Shown in pieces: positions 8,461-16,000 of a stretch of DNA of 18,345 bases; within the stretch, counting starts at the first letter, position 1, and each line of letters starts with the position of its first letter. The notes under the pieces were generated by a model. The model worked only from the letters and a program-made list of their open reading frames with translations. It was not told the DNA's origin and ran no database searches. This DNA is from Microbacteriaceae bacterium (GTDB lineage Bacteria > Actinomycetota > Actinomycetes > Actinomycetales > Microbacteriaceae): the NCBI GenBank assembly GCA_025463615.1, contig JAODAU010000280.1:1-18345 (forward strand), in the 5' to 3' direction. The translations under genes were made by a program, and so were the position numbers.

Positions 8461-9377
8461 TGGGGTTTGACGGAGTCGGTTCGAGCGTGATCATCGTGCT
8501 CGCTGCGCTGCTGTGGCTCGCCTACCTCGTGCCGTCGTGGCTGCGCCGCCGCGAGTACCTCTCCACGGAGCGCAACGCCCTGCGCCTGCAGCAGACGCTG
8601 CGCATCATGGCCGAGTCGGCGGAGGTGCCGGAGGAGATCCGCGCCGAGACCACCGCCCGCAGCGCCGCGCACCAGGAGAAGCTGCTGCGCAAGCAGGAGC
8701 AGCGGGCCGCCGCCGTGCTCCGCGCGCAGGATGCCGCCACCGCCCGCAACGCCGCCCGCCGCCTCGCCGAGCTCCAGCCGGCCCTCGCCGCGGATGTCGC
8801 GGTGACCTCCACCGCCTCCCGACGCCTGCGCCGCTCCCGCGCGCTCACCTCGCTCTTCCTGCTGCTGTCGCTGGCCGCGACCGGGTTCGGCGTGTTCCAG
8901 TTCCTCACGATCGGCTCGTGGACGATCGGTGTCGTCGGCATCGCGGTCGCCACGGGGTCACTGGTCATGCTCGGGCAGATGGCCGCGGTGTCCAAGGCCC
9001 GCGTGCAGCTTGCGCGCGGTCTGCGGGAGCAGCCGAGGGTCGCCGCGCGCGTCGTTGTGGAGGAGGCGGCATCCGCCCCCGTCGCCGCCTCGACCTGGAC
9101 GCCGGTGCCCGTGCCGAAGCCGCTCTACCTCAACCGCCCGCAGATCGACCGGGCCGTGGATGCCTCGCTCGTGGCCGCCGCGGAGCTGCGCCAGGCCGCC
9201 GCCGACGCCGAGAAGCGCCTGCGCGAGGCGCTCGAGCAGCCCGAGGTGACGCCGATCCGCCGTCCTGCGCCGGTCGCTCCGGCCGCACCCAGCCGATTCG
9301 CCCGCATGGGCTACGTGGATGCCGCGGAGACCGCCACCACCGACCTCGACGTCGTGCTGGCCCGCCGCCGCGCGTAG
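8460..9377 (+). CDS. sepX: Divisome membrane protein SepX/GlpR family
   Basis: The product is 305 residues. The N-terminal membrane segment (about 8-27) has the family-typical WLAYLVPSWLRRREY. A long charged, helical, Gln/Arg/Ala-rich cytoplasmic stretch (35-125) follows, then two more membrane segments at about 128-150 and 153-173, and a C-terminal Pro/Ala-rich tail ending VLARRRA. In Streptomyces SepX is needed for division and spore septation; in corynebacteria the homolog GlpR is the membrane receptor for Glp, a gephyrin/MoeA-like FtsZ-binding protein. The position after galU and the RimJ-like gene matches Rv0996. The usual partner gene glp is not present next to it, so how this copy meets FtsZ is open. 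There is no clear ribosome binding site, so it may be read from a leaderless transcript. Confidence 0.85.
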   Translation: MGFDGVGSSVIIVLAALLWLAYLVPSWLRRREYLSTERNALRLQQTLRIMAESAEVPEEIRAETTARSAAHQEKLLRKQEQRAAAVLRAQDAATARNAARRLAELQPALAADVAVTSTASRRLRRSRALTSLFLLLSLAATGFGVFQFLTIGSWTIGVVGIAVATGSLVMLGQMAAVSKARVQLARGLREQPRVAARVVVEEAASAPVAASTWTPVPVPKPLYLNRPQIDRAVDASLVAAAELRQAAADAEKRLREALEQPEVTPIRRPAPVAPAAPSRFARMGYVDAAETATTDLDVVLARRRA

Positions 9378-9392
9378 CGTTCCGCCCCCTTA

Positions 9393-9462
9393 AACAGGAC
9401 GAATCGGCCAGTTCCACCCGTGAACAGGATGACTCGCCGCTCATGGCGCGCGATCTCCTGTT
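9393..9462. repeat. Three AACAGGA elements, the last inverted, ahead of tRNA-Ala
   Basis: AACAGGA occurs at 9393-9399 and 9423-9429, and in inverted orientation (TCCTGTT) at 9456-9462. The second and third can form a 7-bp stem enclosing a smaller CGCC/GGCG stem (9435-9438 with 9445-9448). This may be a weak terminator after sepX/glpR or a protein site. Confidence 0.35.
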
Positions 9463-9497
9463 GACGGTTCAGCGAAGCGCCGGTGACCTGATAACGT
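9461..9497 (+). promoter_or_regulatory. Weak candidate promoter for tRNA-Ala
   Basis: TTGACG (9461-9466) is a good -35 match, and TAACGT (9492-9497) fits a -10, ending 14 nt before the tRNA. The 25-nt spacer is longer than the usual 17-18, so the pairing is uncertain; the -10 alone is the better part of this call. Confidence 0.3.
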
Positions 9498-9511
9498 AGG
9501 TACGCACTTAA

Positions 9512-9587
9512 GGGCCCTTGGCGCAGTTGGTAGCGCGCCTCGTTCGCATCGAGGAGGTCAGGAGTTCGAATCTCCTAGGGTCCACCA
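9512..9587 (+). tRNA. tRNA-Ala (anticodon CGC)
   Basis: This is a 76-nt cloverleaf with CCA encoded at 9585-9587. The acceptor GGGCCCT (9512-9518) pairs with AGGGTCC (9577-9583) and includes the G3-U70 pair that defines alanine identity. The D arm is GCGC AGTTGGTA GCGC. The anticodon stem CCTCG/CGAGG (9538-9542, 9550-9554) encloses the loop TTCGCAT with anticodon CGC at 9545-9547, which reads the abundant Ala codon GCG. The T arm contains GTTCGAAT. Confidence 0.97.
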
Positions 9588-9593
9588 GTGTTC

Positions 9594-9627
9594 CGAATGC
9601 CCCGGCGATACTTCGCCGGGGCATTCG
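9594..9627 (+). terminator. Strong hairpin terminator after tRNA-Ala
   Basis: CGAATGCCCCGGCG (9594-9607) is perfectly complementary to 9614-9627, a 14-bp stem with a 6-nt loop, starting 7 nt after the tRNA CCA. The following bases are only moderately T-rich, which is common for actinobacterial terminators. Confidence 0.8.
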
Positions 9628-9651
9628 TCGTTCGGAGCGTGGGTCGGCCGC

Positions 9652-9687
9652 GGGGGTCACCCCCCCCCGAACTGGGGTAGTCAGGGG
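9652..9687 (+). promoter_or_regulatory. G-run/C-run region with paired C[TA]GGGG half-sites upstream of the LamG-type gene
   Basis: GGGGG (9652-9656), a run of nine Cs (9660-9668), and CTGGGG (9672-9677) and CAGGGG (9682-9687), which start exactly 10 bp apart on the same face of the helix. The C-run can pair with any of the three G-runs. This resembles tandem half-sites for a transcription factor, or an RNA switch if transcribed; no regulator can be named. Confidence 0.3.
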
Positions 9688-9733
9688 CGAAAAAAAGTCG
9701 CTTTGTCCCGCTGTGCTGGAAGCTGACGTGCGC

Positions 9734-9739
9734 TAGCTT
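9734..9739 (+). promoter_or_regulatory. Candidate -10 element for the secreted-protein operon
   Basis: TAGCTT (9734-9739) fits TANNNT and lies about 80 bp before ATG 9820, leaving a leader that carries both inverted repeats. The matching -35 (TGTGCT, 9712-9717, spacing 16) is poor. Confidence 0.22.
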
Positions 9740-9748
9740 TCGATCACG

Positions 9749-9798
9749 ATGCGAAATTAGTTCGCATTGAGAGCGGACACTATTCGGGTGCTGTCCGC
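9749..9798 (+). promoter_or_regulatory. Two inverted repeats in the leader of the LamG-type gene
   Basis: ATGCGAA-ATTAG-TTCGCAT (9749-9767) is a 7-bp perfect dyad with a 5-bp centre, the shape of a dimeric repressor operator. GCGGACA (9773-9779) and TGTCCGC (9792-9798) form a second 7-bp dyad with a 12-nt loop, ending 21 bp before ATG 9820. The stretch 9588-9819 holds no credible gene. Confidence 0.4.
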
Positions 9799-9819
9799 CA
9801 TGCGTGCGATGGAGCTTCA

Positions 9820-12800
9820 ATGCGTCATGGTCGGATTCTGCGCGGAATCGTTTCTTCGTTAGCCCTCGCCGGCCTTCTGGTCGGATCGCTTGCAGTCTCG
9901 GCGAGTGCGGAGCCGGTCACCGCTCCCGCCGCCCCAGTGGCGAAGGGGCCCACGGACTCGGCCAGCGCCGCCAGCGAAGCAGACGCGAGCGCGATAGCCC
10001 GGTCGTTCGGCCACCCGGTGGTCGTCGACTCGAGCACCACCGAGACCACGCAGATCTCGGCGCTGCCCGACGGGCAGATGCAGCTGGTGAGCTCGTCGCA
10101 GCCCGTCCGCGTGAAATCGAAGGGCTCGTGGACGCCGGTGGATGCGACGCTCCAGCGTTCGGCGGACGGCACGGTGGCGCCGGCCGCGGTGTCGGTGAAG
10201 ACCGCTTTCGGCGGCGGGGGCTCGTCGCTTCTGGCTCGTGTTCAGACGAACAGCGGCACGTGGATCTCGGAGACCTGGCCCTACGGCGCGCTGCCGACGC
10301 CGAGCCTCTCCGGCGCTTCGGCCACGTACTCCGAGGCACTGCCCGGAGTGGACGTGGTGCTGACGGCAAACGTCACGGGTATGTCCGAGGTATTCGTCGT
10401 CAAGAACGCCGCTGCAGCGGCCGACCCCCGCGTGAAGGCGCTCACCGTCGGCGTCACCGGTGCCGCGCAGTCGCTCGTCGCGGGCGGCCGCACGTTGGCC
10501 ACGGCGCCGGATGGCTCGTTCCTCAGCTCGTCCACGCCGACCTGGTGGGACTCGTCGATCTCCGGCGCGAATGCGACCGGACCCGCGCCGGGAGCTTTCC
10601 CCGAGGCTCTCGACCACTCGGTGGCGGGCAGCAGCCTCACCCTCGATGCGGCCCCGGCCGTCGAGGACACGACGAAGTACCCGCTCTACATCGACCCCGA
10701 CTGGACGGGCCAGGTCGACAACGACTGGTTCATCGACCAGGGGCATCCCACCACCGTGTACCTCAACCAGTCGACGCGACTGAAGGTCGGACCGGCCTCA
10801 GCCGTTAACTCCTCCGACGGCGTCGCCCACCTCGCGCGCGCCTACTGGAAGATGGACACCACCGGTGTCACCGGAGTCGTGACTGCGGCGCACTTCAACT
10901 CCACCGAGACATATGCGGGATCGTGCACGCCCACCGGCGTCGCCCTGTGGGAGATCAGCGACACGGACCCGGGCTCGACCTGGAACACCACAGCGACCAA
11001 CTGGTTGCAGAACATGACGACCCAGGTCGTGGCACACGGTCGAGCCGGATGCCCGGCAGCAGCAGTCGGTTTCGACGCCTACGCTGCAGTTGCCGATGCG
11101 CAGGCCCGCCACCCCGGGTACGTGTACCTCGGCATGCGCGCCACCAGCGAGTCCGGCGACACGTACTACAAGGAGTTCTCGCCGACCGCGACGATCACGA
11201 TCACGTACGACTCGCGTCCGAACGTGCCGGCCGCTGCGCAGATGACCTCGCCCCCACGCGCGTGCTCGACCAACCCCAACGCGCCTGTGTGGGTGAACAG
11301 CACCAGCGGGCTAACTCTGCAGGTGACCTCCACCGACCCGGATGTCGGACAGAACGTCGCGACGCACTACTTCGTGGTGCGCCCGGGAACGACGGTACCC
11401 GTGGTCTACACGACTGGCTTCTCCGCGGGTGGGCCGCAGCCCTACACGATCGGAGCAGGAGATCTTGCCCCTGGGGCATACTCCTGGTTCGCCACGACGT
11501 CCGACAACATCGTCGACTCGAGTGCCACCACATCCTGTTACTTCAACGTTCGAAACACCGCGCCGCCGTCCCCGACCGTTGCGCCGCCCAGTGTCCCGAC
11601 CACGGTCGGTGTCGGATTCACCCCATCGATCTCGGCGGCGAGCAGTGACGGCATCGCAGAATTCGCGTACTGGTGGGCGGTGCAGGGCGCAGGGACTCCG
11701 GCTGTGCCCGTGACTGCTCCCGGACCGAACGGGGCTCTCCCCCCGTGCTCGTCGGTCAGCGGAATCGTGACGTTCGTTTGTGTCAGTTCGGGCGGGCTTC
11801 CGGCAACACCCGTCAGCGTCGCCCCGGTTGATGACTCCTCCACGCTGTGGGTCGCGAGCTACGACCAGGCGGGGAACGTCTCCACCCCCGTCGGTATCGA
11901 TGCGGGAGCAGGTGCCGATGCGACGAACATCAGCTACGGCGCCGGGCACGGCTGGAGCTTCGACGCGCTGACTGCCCCGTTCACCAGCACGATCCAAGAC
12001 AGCAACACGAACTCGGGTGCCGCGCTGACGAGCGCCCTGCCTTTGGTGCTGTCGTCTGGGGTCGCGAGGAATCAGACGGCCGTGCTACCGGGCCAGACGG
12101 GAGCGGCGAAGCCAGTGATCTCTTCCCCGGGATTCGTGACCCTCGCCCGCGGCTTCAACTCGACGACCCTTGACCACCGGGATTTCACGGAGGGTGCCCC
12201 GCCCAGCGGCTACGTGCTCCAGGCCCCACAGGGGATGATCGCGTCCCCGGCCCTGACGAAGCCAACCGGCACGAACTCGCTCTATTCGTGCCAGATCACC
12301 GCGACGGACGAGATGACGAGCAACGACGCAGCGTGCGAAGGGACCGGTGTGACCGGGGTTCGTCTCGGATACATCTGGACCTACACCCTGGCGCAGCCGG
12401 CGGGCTACATCCCGCTGTACCGCTGCCACTTCTCGGGCGACCACTACGACTCGACGGATGTCGCGTGCGAGGGCCATCCCTCTGACGGTCTCCTCGGCTA
12501 CCTGGCGCCGATGGACCAGTCGCAGACCGCCCGGCCGGCGGTGGACACGACCCAGAGCTTCACGGCATCCGCGTGGATCAAGCCCTCGATGGGCACCAGC
12601 CCGACGGCGAGTCGAGCGATCATGTCGCAGCAGGACGCCTCGGGCCAGGGTTTCGTGCTCCTCGAGCAGGCCAATGGCCAGCTCCAGTTCTGCCTGACCT
12701 CGCAGGCTTCGCCGCTGTCGAGGGACTGCGTGCAGGGCGCGACCGTGTCCGACGGCACGTGGGTGTTCGTGACCGCGGTGTGGGACAGGGTCAATCAGCA

Positions 12801-13032
12801 GCTTCGGTTGTCCCTGGGAAGTGCAGTGAGCCTGAGCGCCACCGCGCACCACAGCGTGAGCGGCTCGGATGTCGCGGCCAACGCACCGCTTGTTCTCGGC
12901 GGAATGTCGGGCGACGGGATGCATGAGGGCCAGTGGAGCGGGTTGCTCGACGATCCCACCATCTTCCCGGGGGTGCCGGACGGCATCCAGATCTCCAACC
13001 TGTACCACCTCAAAGACCCCAACAGCTTCTGA
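9820..13032 (+). CDS. Secreted multidomain surface protein (DNRLRE-like, Ig-like, Cys-repeat and LamG-like modules)
   Basis: The product is 1070 residues from ATG 9820, with GGAG (9811-9814) at 5-nt spacing. A signal peptide (MRHGRILRG, a hydrophobic core, then SASA-E near residue 30) predicts export. Residues 40-285 are Ser/Thr/Ala-rich beta structure. YPLYIDPDW (about 287-295) leads into a DNRLRE-like module (about 300-475: DNDWFIDQG, RAYWKMD). Ig/FN3-like segments (about 480-690) follow. Two Cys repeats, LYSC...ACEG...LGYI (about 821) and LYRC...ACEG...LGYL (about 866), precede a C-terminal LamG/concanavalin-like domain (about 908-1060: FTASAWIKP, DGTWVFVTAVWD, GLLDDPTIF), a likely carbohydrate- or protein-binding fold. 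There is no membrane anchor or LPXTG. Paired with the RHS gene 44 bp downstream, as such proteins often are in Streptomyces, it is probably a secreted partner; this is inference. Confidence 0.85.
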   Translation: MRHGRILRGIVSSLALAGLLVGSLAVSASAEPVTAPAAPVAKGPTDSASAASEADASAIARSFGHPVVVDSSTTETTQISALPDGQMQLVSSSQPVRVKSKGSWTPVDATLQRSADGTVAPAAVSVKTAFGGGGSSLLARVQTNSGTWISETWPYGALPTPSLSGASATYSEALPGVDVVLTANVTGMSEVFVVKNAAAAADPRVKALTVGVTGAAQSLVAGGRTLATAPDGSFLSSSTPTWWDSSISGANATGPAPGAFPEALDHSVAGSSLTLDAAPAVEDTTKYPLYIDPDWTGQVDNDWFIDQGHPTTVYLNQSTRLKVGPASAVNSSDGVAHLARAYWKMDTTGVTGVVTAAHFNSTETYAGSCTPTGVALWEISDTDPGSTWNTTATNWLQNMTTQVVAHGRAGCPAAAVGFDAYAAVADAQARHPGYVYLGMRATSESGDTYYKEFSPTATITITYDSRPNVPAAAQMTSPPRACSTNPNAPVWVNSTSGLTLQVTSTDPDVGQNVATHYFVVRPGTTVPVVYTTGFSAGGPQPYTIGAGDLAPGAYSWFATTSDNIVDSSATTSCYFNVRNTAPPSPTVAPPSVPTTVGVGFTPSISAASSDGIAEFAYWWAVQGAGTPAVPVTAPGPNGALPPCSSVSGIVTFVCVSSGGLPATPVSVAPVDDSSTLWVASYDQAGNVSTPVGIDAGAGADATNISYGAGHGWSFDALTAPFTSTIQDSNTNSGAALTSALPLVLSSGVARNQTAVLPGQTGAAKPVISSPGFVTLARGFNSTTLDHRDFTEGAPPSGYVLQAPQGMIASPALTKPTGTNSLYSCQITATDEMTSNDAACEGTGVTGVRLGYIWTYTLAQPAGYIPLYRCHFSGDHYDSTDVACEGHPSDGLLGYLAPMDQSQTARPAVDTTQSFTASAWIKPSMGTSPTASRAIMSQQDASGQGFVLLEQANGQLQFCLTSQASPLSRDCVQGATVSDGTWVFVTAVWDRVNQQLRLSLGSAVSLSATAHHSVSGSDVAANAPLVLGGMSGDGMHEGQWSGLLDDPTIFPGVPDGIQISNLYHLKDPNSF
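12280..12505 (+). repeat. Two diverged copies of a CxEG-type protein repeat inside the LamG-type gene
   Basis: The copy starting near 12280 encodes LYSC...SNDAACEG...LGYI; the copy starting near 12415 encodes LYRC...STDVACEG...LGYL. Two cysteines, the EG and the LGY are at matching positions in both, suggesting one disulfide per repeat. Similar motifs occur in other actinobacterial surface proteins. Confidence 0.65.
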
Positions 13033-13049
13033 TGCACCGGACGATCGAG

Positions 13050-13063
13050 GGCGCCGCGGCGCC
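13050..13063 (+). repeat. 14-bp perfect GC palindrome just before the RHS ribosome binding site
   Basis: GGCGCCGCGGCGCC is its own reverse complement and ends one base before AGGAGG (13065-13070). If folded in the mRNA it could limit ribosome access to the RHS gene; it could also be chance in GC-rich DNA. Confidence 0.4.
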
Positions 13064-13064
13064 G

Positions 13065-13070
13065 AGGAGG
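13065..13070 (+). promoter_or_regulatory. Strong Shine-Dalgarno (AGGAGG) fixing the RHS start
   Basis: AGGAGG is 6 nt from ATG 13077 and followed in frame by a good signal peptide, so the start is secure. It is the best ribosome binding site on the plus strand of this window. Confidence 0.8.
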
Positions 13071-13076
13071 CGCGCC

Positions 13077-16000
13077 ATGACGCGTGTGTCACATATTCGC
13101 GCCACCTGGGCGATCACCGCGGCCGTGGCCGTCGCGCTGGCCAGCGCGACCTGGCCCGCGTTCGCGCCGCCGGCGGATGCTGCACCATCGGGCATCCAGC
13201 CCATGACGCCGGTGCCCGGCCACTCCGCCGGCGCCACCGCGCAGTCGACCACGCCGAAGAGTTCAACCAACGCGCCCCTGGCGTCGCGGGACGATCTCAG
13301 CGGAACGTACAACGGAGCTCTTAGCGGCACCGATGACGTGAAGCCCGCCGCGCCGTCGGGCACGTCCGTCGTAAGCAACTGGCACCCCGTGGGAACGTCG
13401 GGCATCGCCGTGGCGGCTGCGGCGCCGTCCGATGCCAAGCGCGCCAAGGGCCCGCTCTCGAACGCGGCCGTGGGCGCGGTCAACGCAACACTCTTGACAC
13501 CGACCGAGGCCCGCAAACTGGGTGTCACCGGCCCGGTCCTGCAGGTGACCCGCACCGATGGCGCAACCGGTGCCGGGCGCGTCGCCGTCAGCATTCCCGA
13601 CAGCGTGCTCGACGGCCTCTACGGGTCGGACTTCGCCTCCCGCGTGCGCTGGGTACAGGTCGACTCGGCCGACCAGTCCGCTCTGAAGAGCGGCAAGAAG
13701 CTGAAGACGGATGCCGATACGGTCGCATCCGCGCGCTCCGCGAGCAACGACGCCACGGTGATCACCCCGACCGTCGCGACCCAGTCGATCATGGTCGTGC
13801 CGATGGGTGCTCCCGTGTCCAGTACCGGTACCGGCAACTTCGGCGCCACATCCCTGGCGCCGTCGTCTCTCTGGGATGTCTCCGCACAGACCGGTGACTT
13901 CTCCTGGTCGTACCCGATGCGAACGCCTCCCGCCGCGGCCGGCCCGGCCCCGTCGATCGGCCTGAACTATAGCTCCCAGTCCGTCGACGGGGAGACCGGC
14001 TCGACCAACAACCAGCCCTCCGCTGCGGGCGAGGGCTGGTCGCTCTCCGGTGCCGGATTCATCGAGCGCACCTACGTCTCCTGTTCCCAGGACTCCGGGG
14101 CGAGCGGACCGGTCACCACCTCCGGCGACCTGTGCTGGAAGACCGACAACGCGACCATCTCCCTCGGCGGCCACTCGGGCCAGCTGGTCAGGGACGCCAC
14201 GACCGGGGTCTGGAAGCTGCAGTCCGATGACGGCTCACGGATCGAGCACCTCGTCGGCACGACACAGGGGTGCGCCGCGAACGGCACCTACGACACCGAC
14301 TGCTGGCGGCTCACCACCACCGACGGAACGCAGTACTACTTCGGGCTGAACCAGCTCCCGGGCTGGACCTCTGGGAAGCCGACCACGAACTCCACGTGGA
14401 CCGTGCCCGTGTACGGCAACGACGCGAGCGAACCGTGCCACGCCGCCACGTTCGCCGCGTCATCCTGCGTACAGGCATGGCGGTGGAACCTCGACTATGT
14501 CGTCGACACACATGCGAACGCCGAGGCCATCTACTACGACGCCGAAGCAAACCGCTACTCCCAGAACGGCACGACGGTCGCCTCCTACATCCGCGGCGGT
14601 CAGGTCGATCACATCGACTACGGATTCACGAATAGCAACGCCTACGTGGCCAACGCGGCTTCCGACCAGGTGCTGTTCGGCTACGACGCATACGGCCGCT
14701 GTAGCGACGCCACCCACGCGACCTGCACGAGCGAGTCGCTCACCGCGGCCGCCACCACGCCGGCCTCGCCAAGCGCGTACCCGGATGTTCCCTTCGACCA
14801 GAACTGCGCTTCCGGCGCCTGCACGGGCCAGGTCTCGCCTACGTTCTGGACCGACGGCATGCTCGACACCGTCACCACGCGTTACCTGTCCGGCGCGAGC
14901 TACCAGAACGTCGACCAGTGGACCCTGTCGCACTCGTTCCCGTCGCCCGGCGATGGAACGAACGCGGCCCTGTGGATGACGCAGGTGTCGCACTCCGGAC
15001 TGGTCGGCGGAACGCTCACCGAGCCCGCCACCGTCTTCACCGGGGCGACTCTGCAGAACCGCGTCTGGGCCATTGACGGCCTTGCGCCCCTGGACAAGTA
15101 CCGCATCACCTCGATCGCGACGTCGCTCGGCGCGATGATCTCGGTGAACTACTCCGCGCAGCAGTGCACCGCGGCCAACGCAGCGTCGATCGAGGCGAAC
15201 GCCAACACGAACACGAACCGGTGCTTCCCGCAGTGGTGGACCCCGCAGGTGGTCCCCGTGCAGCCGGCGCAGCTGGACCTCTTCCACCTGTACGTCGTCA
15301 CGTCGGTGGTCTCCAGCCCGATGACCGGTGGCGGCAACGACGCCGCGCAGGAGACGGATTACGTCTACACCGGCACCCCGGCCTGGCGGTACAACACCTC
15401 ACCGTTCGTGCCCGAGGCGAACCGCACGTGGTCGACCTATGCCGGGTACAACACGGTCGAGGTCCGCACCGGGCCTTCAGCCACCCCGAGCCAGCAGCAG
15501 ACCACGACTTATGCGTTCTACCAGGGCATGGACGGGGATCGCGCGACGACCTCCGGAGGTACCAAGTCCGTCTTCGTCACGGGCTCGACCACGCTGCCCG
15601 ACTCGCTGTGGTTCGCAGGACAGGTCCGCGACACGAAGGTGCTCAACGGCGCCGGGGGTGCAGTCCTCTCCGACACCCTCGCGACCCCATGGGCATCCGC
15701 CGTGACCAGCAACGACGGCATCACCACCGCCCGGATGGTGGGAGACCTCGAGACGGTCACCACCGAGCCCACCGCCGCCGGCGGCAGCCGCACCACCGAT
15801 GTCACCACCGCCCGCTCGGGCACCTACAACCTCGTGTCGACGGTGAACACGACGACATCCGACGCAGGCAGCACCTGCGCCACCACCAGCTACGCCGCCG
15901 CGAACACCACGGCGTGGATCATCGGCGCAGTCGACGAGCAGGCGGTCGTGGGAACGACCTGCGCCACGGTCGGCAGCGCGGTGTACCCGGCTGCTGCGAT

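Noticed and set aside
9393..9462. AACAGGA elements as a CRISPR-like array
   Set aside because: Only three 7-bp copies, one inverted, with unequal spacers and no cas genes.
9518..9736. 72-codon frame starting inside tRNA-Ala
   Set aside because: It reads through the tRNA and its terminator, so it is chance.
9825..10746. Minus-strand frames opposite the start of the LamG-type gene
   Set aside because: Low-complexity Arg/Gly shadows that would remove a well-supported signal peptide and ribosome binding site on the plus strand.
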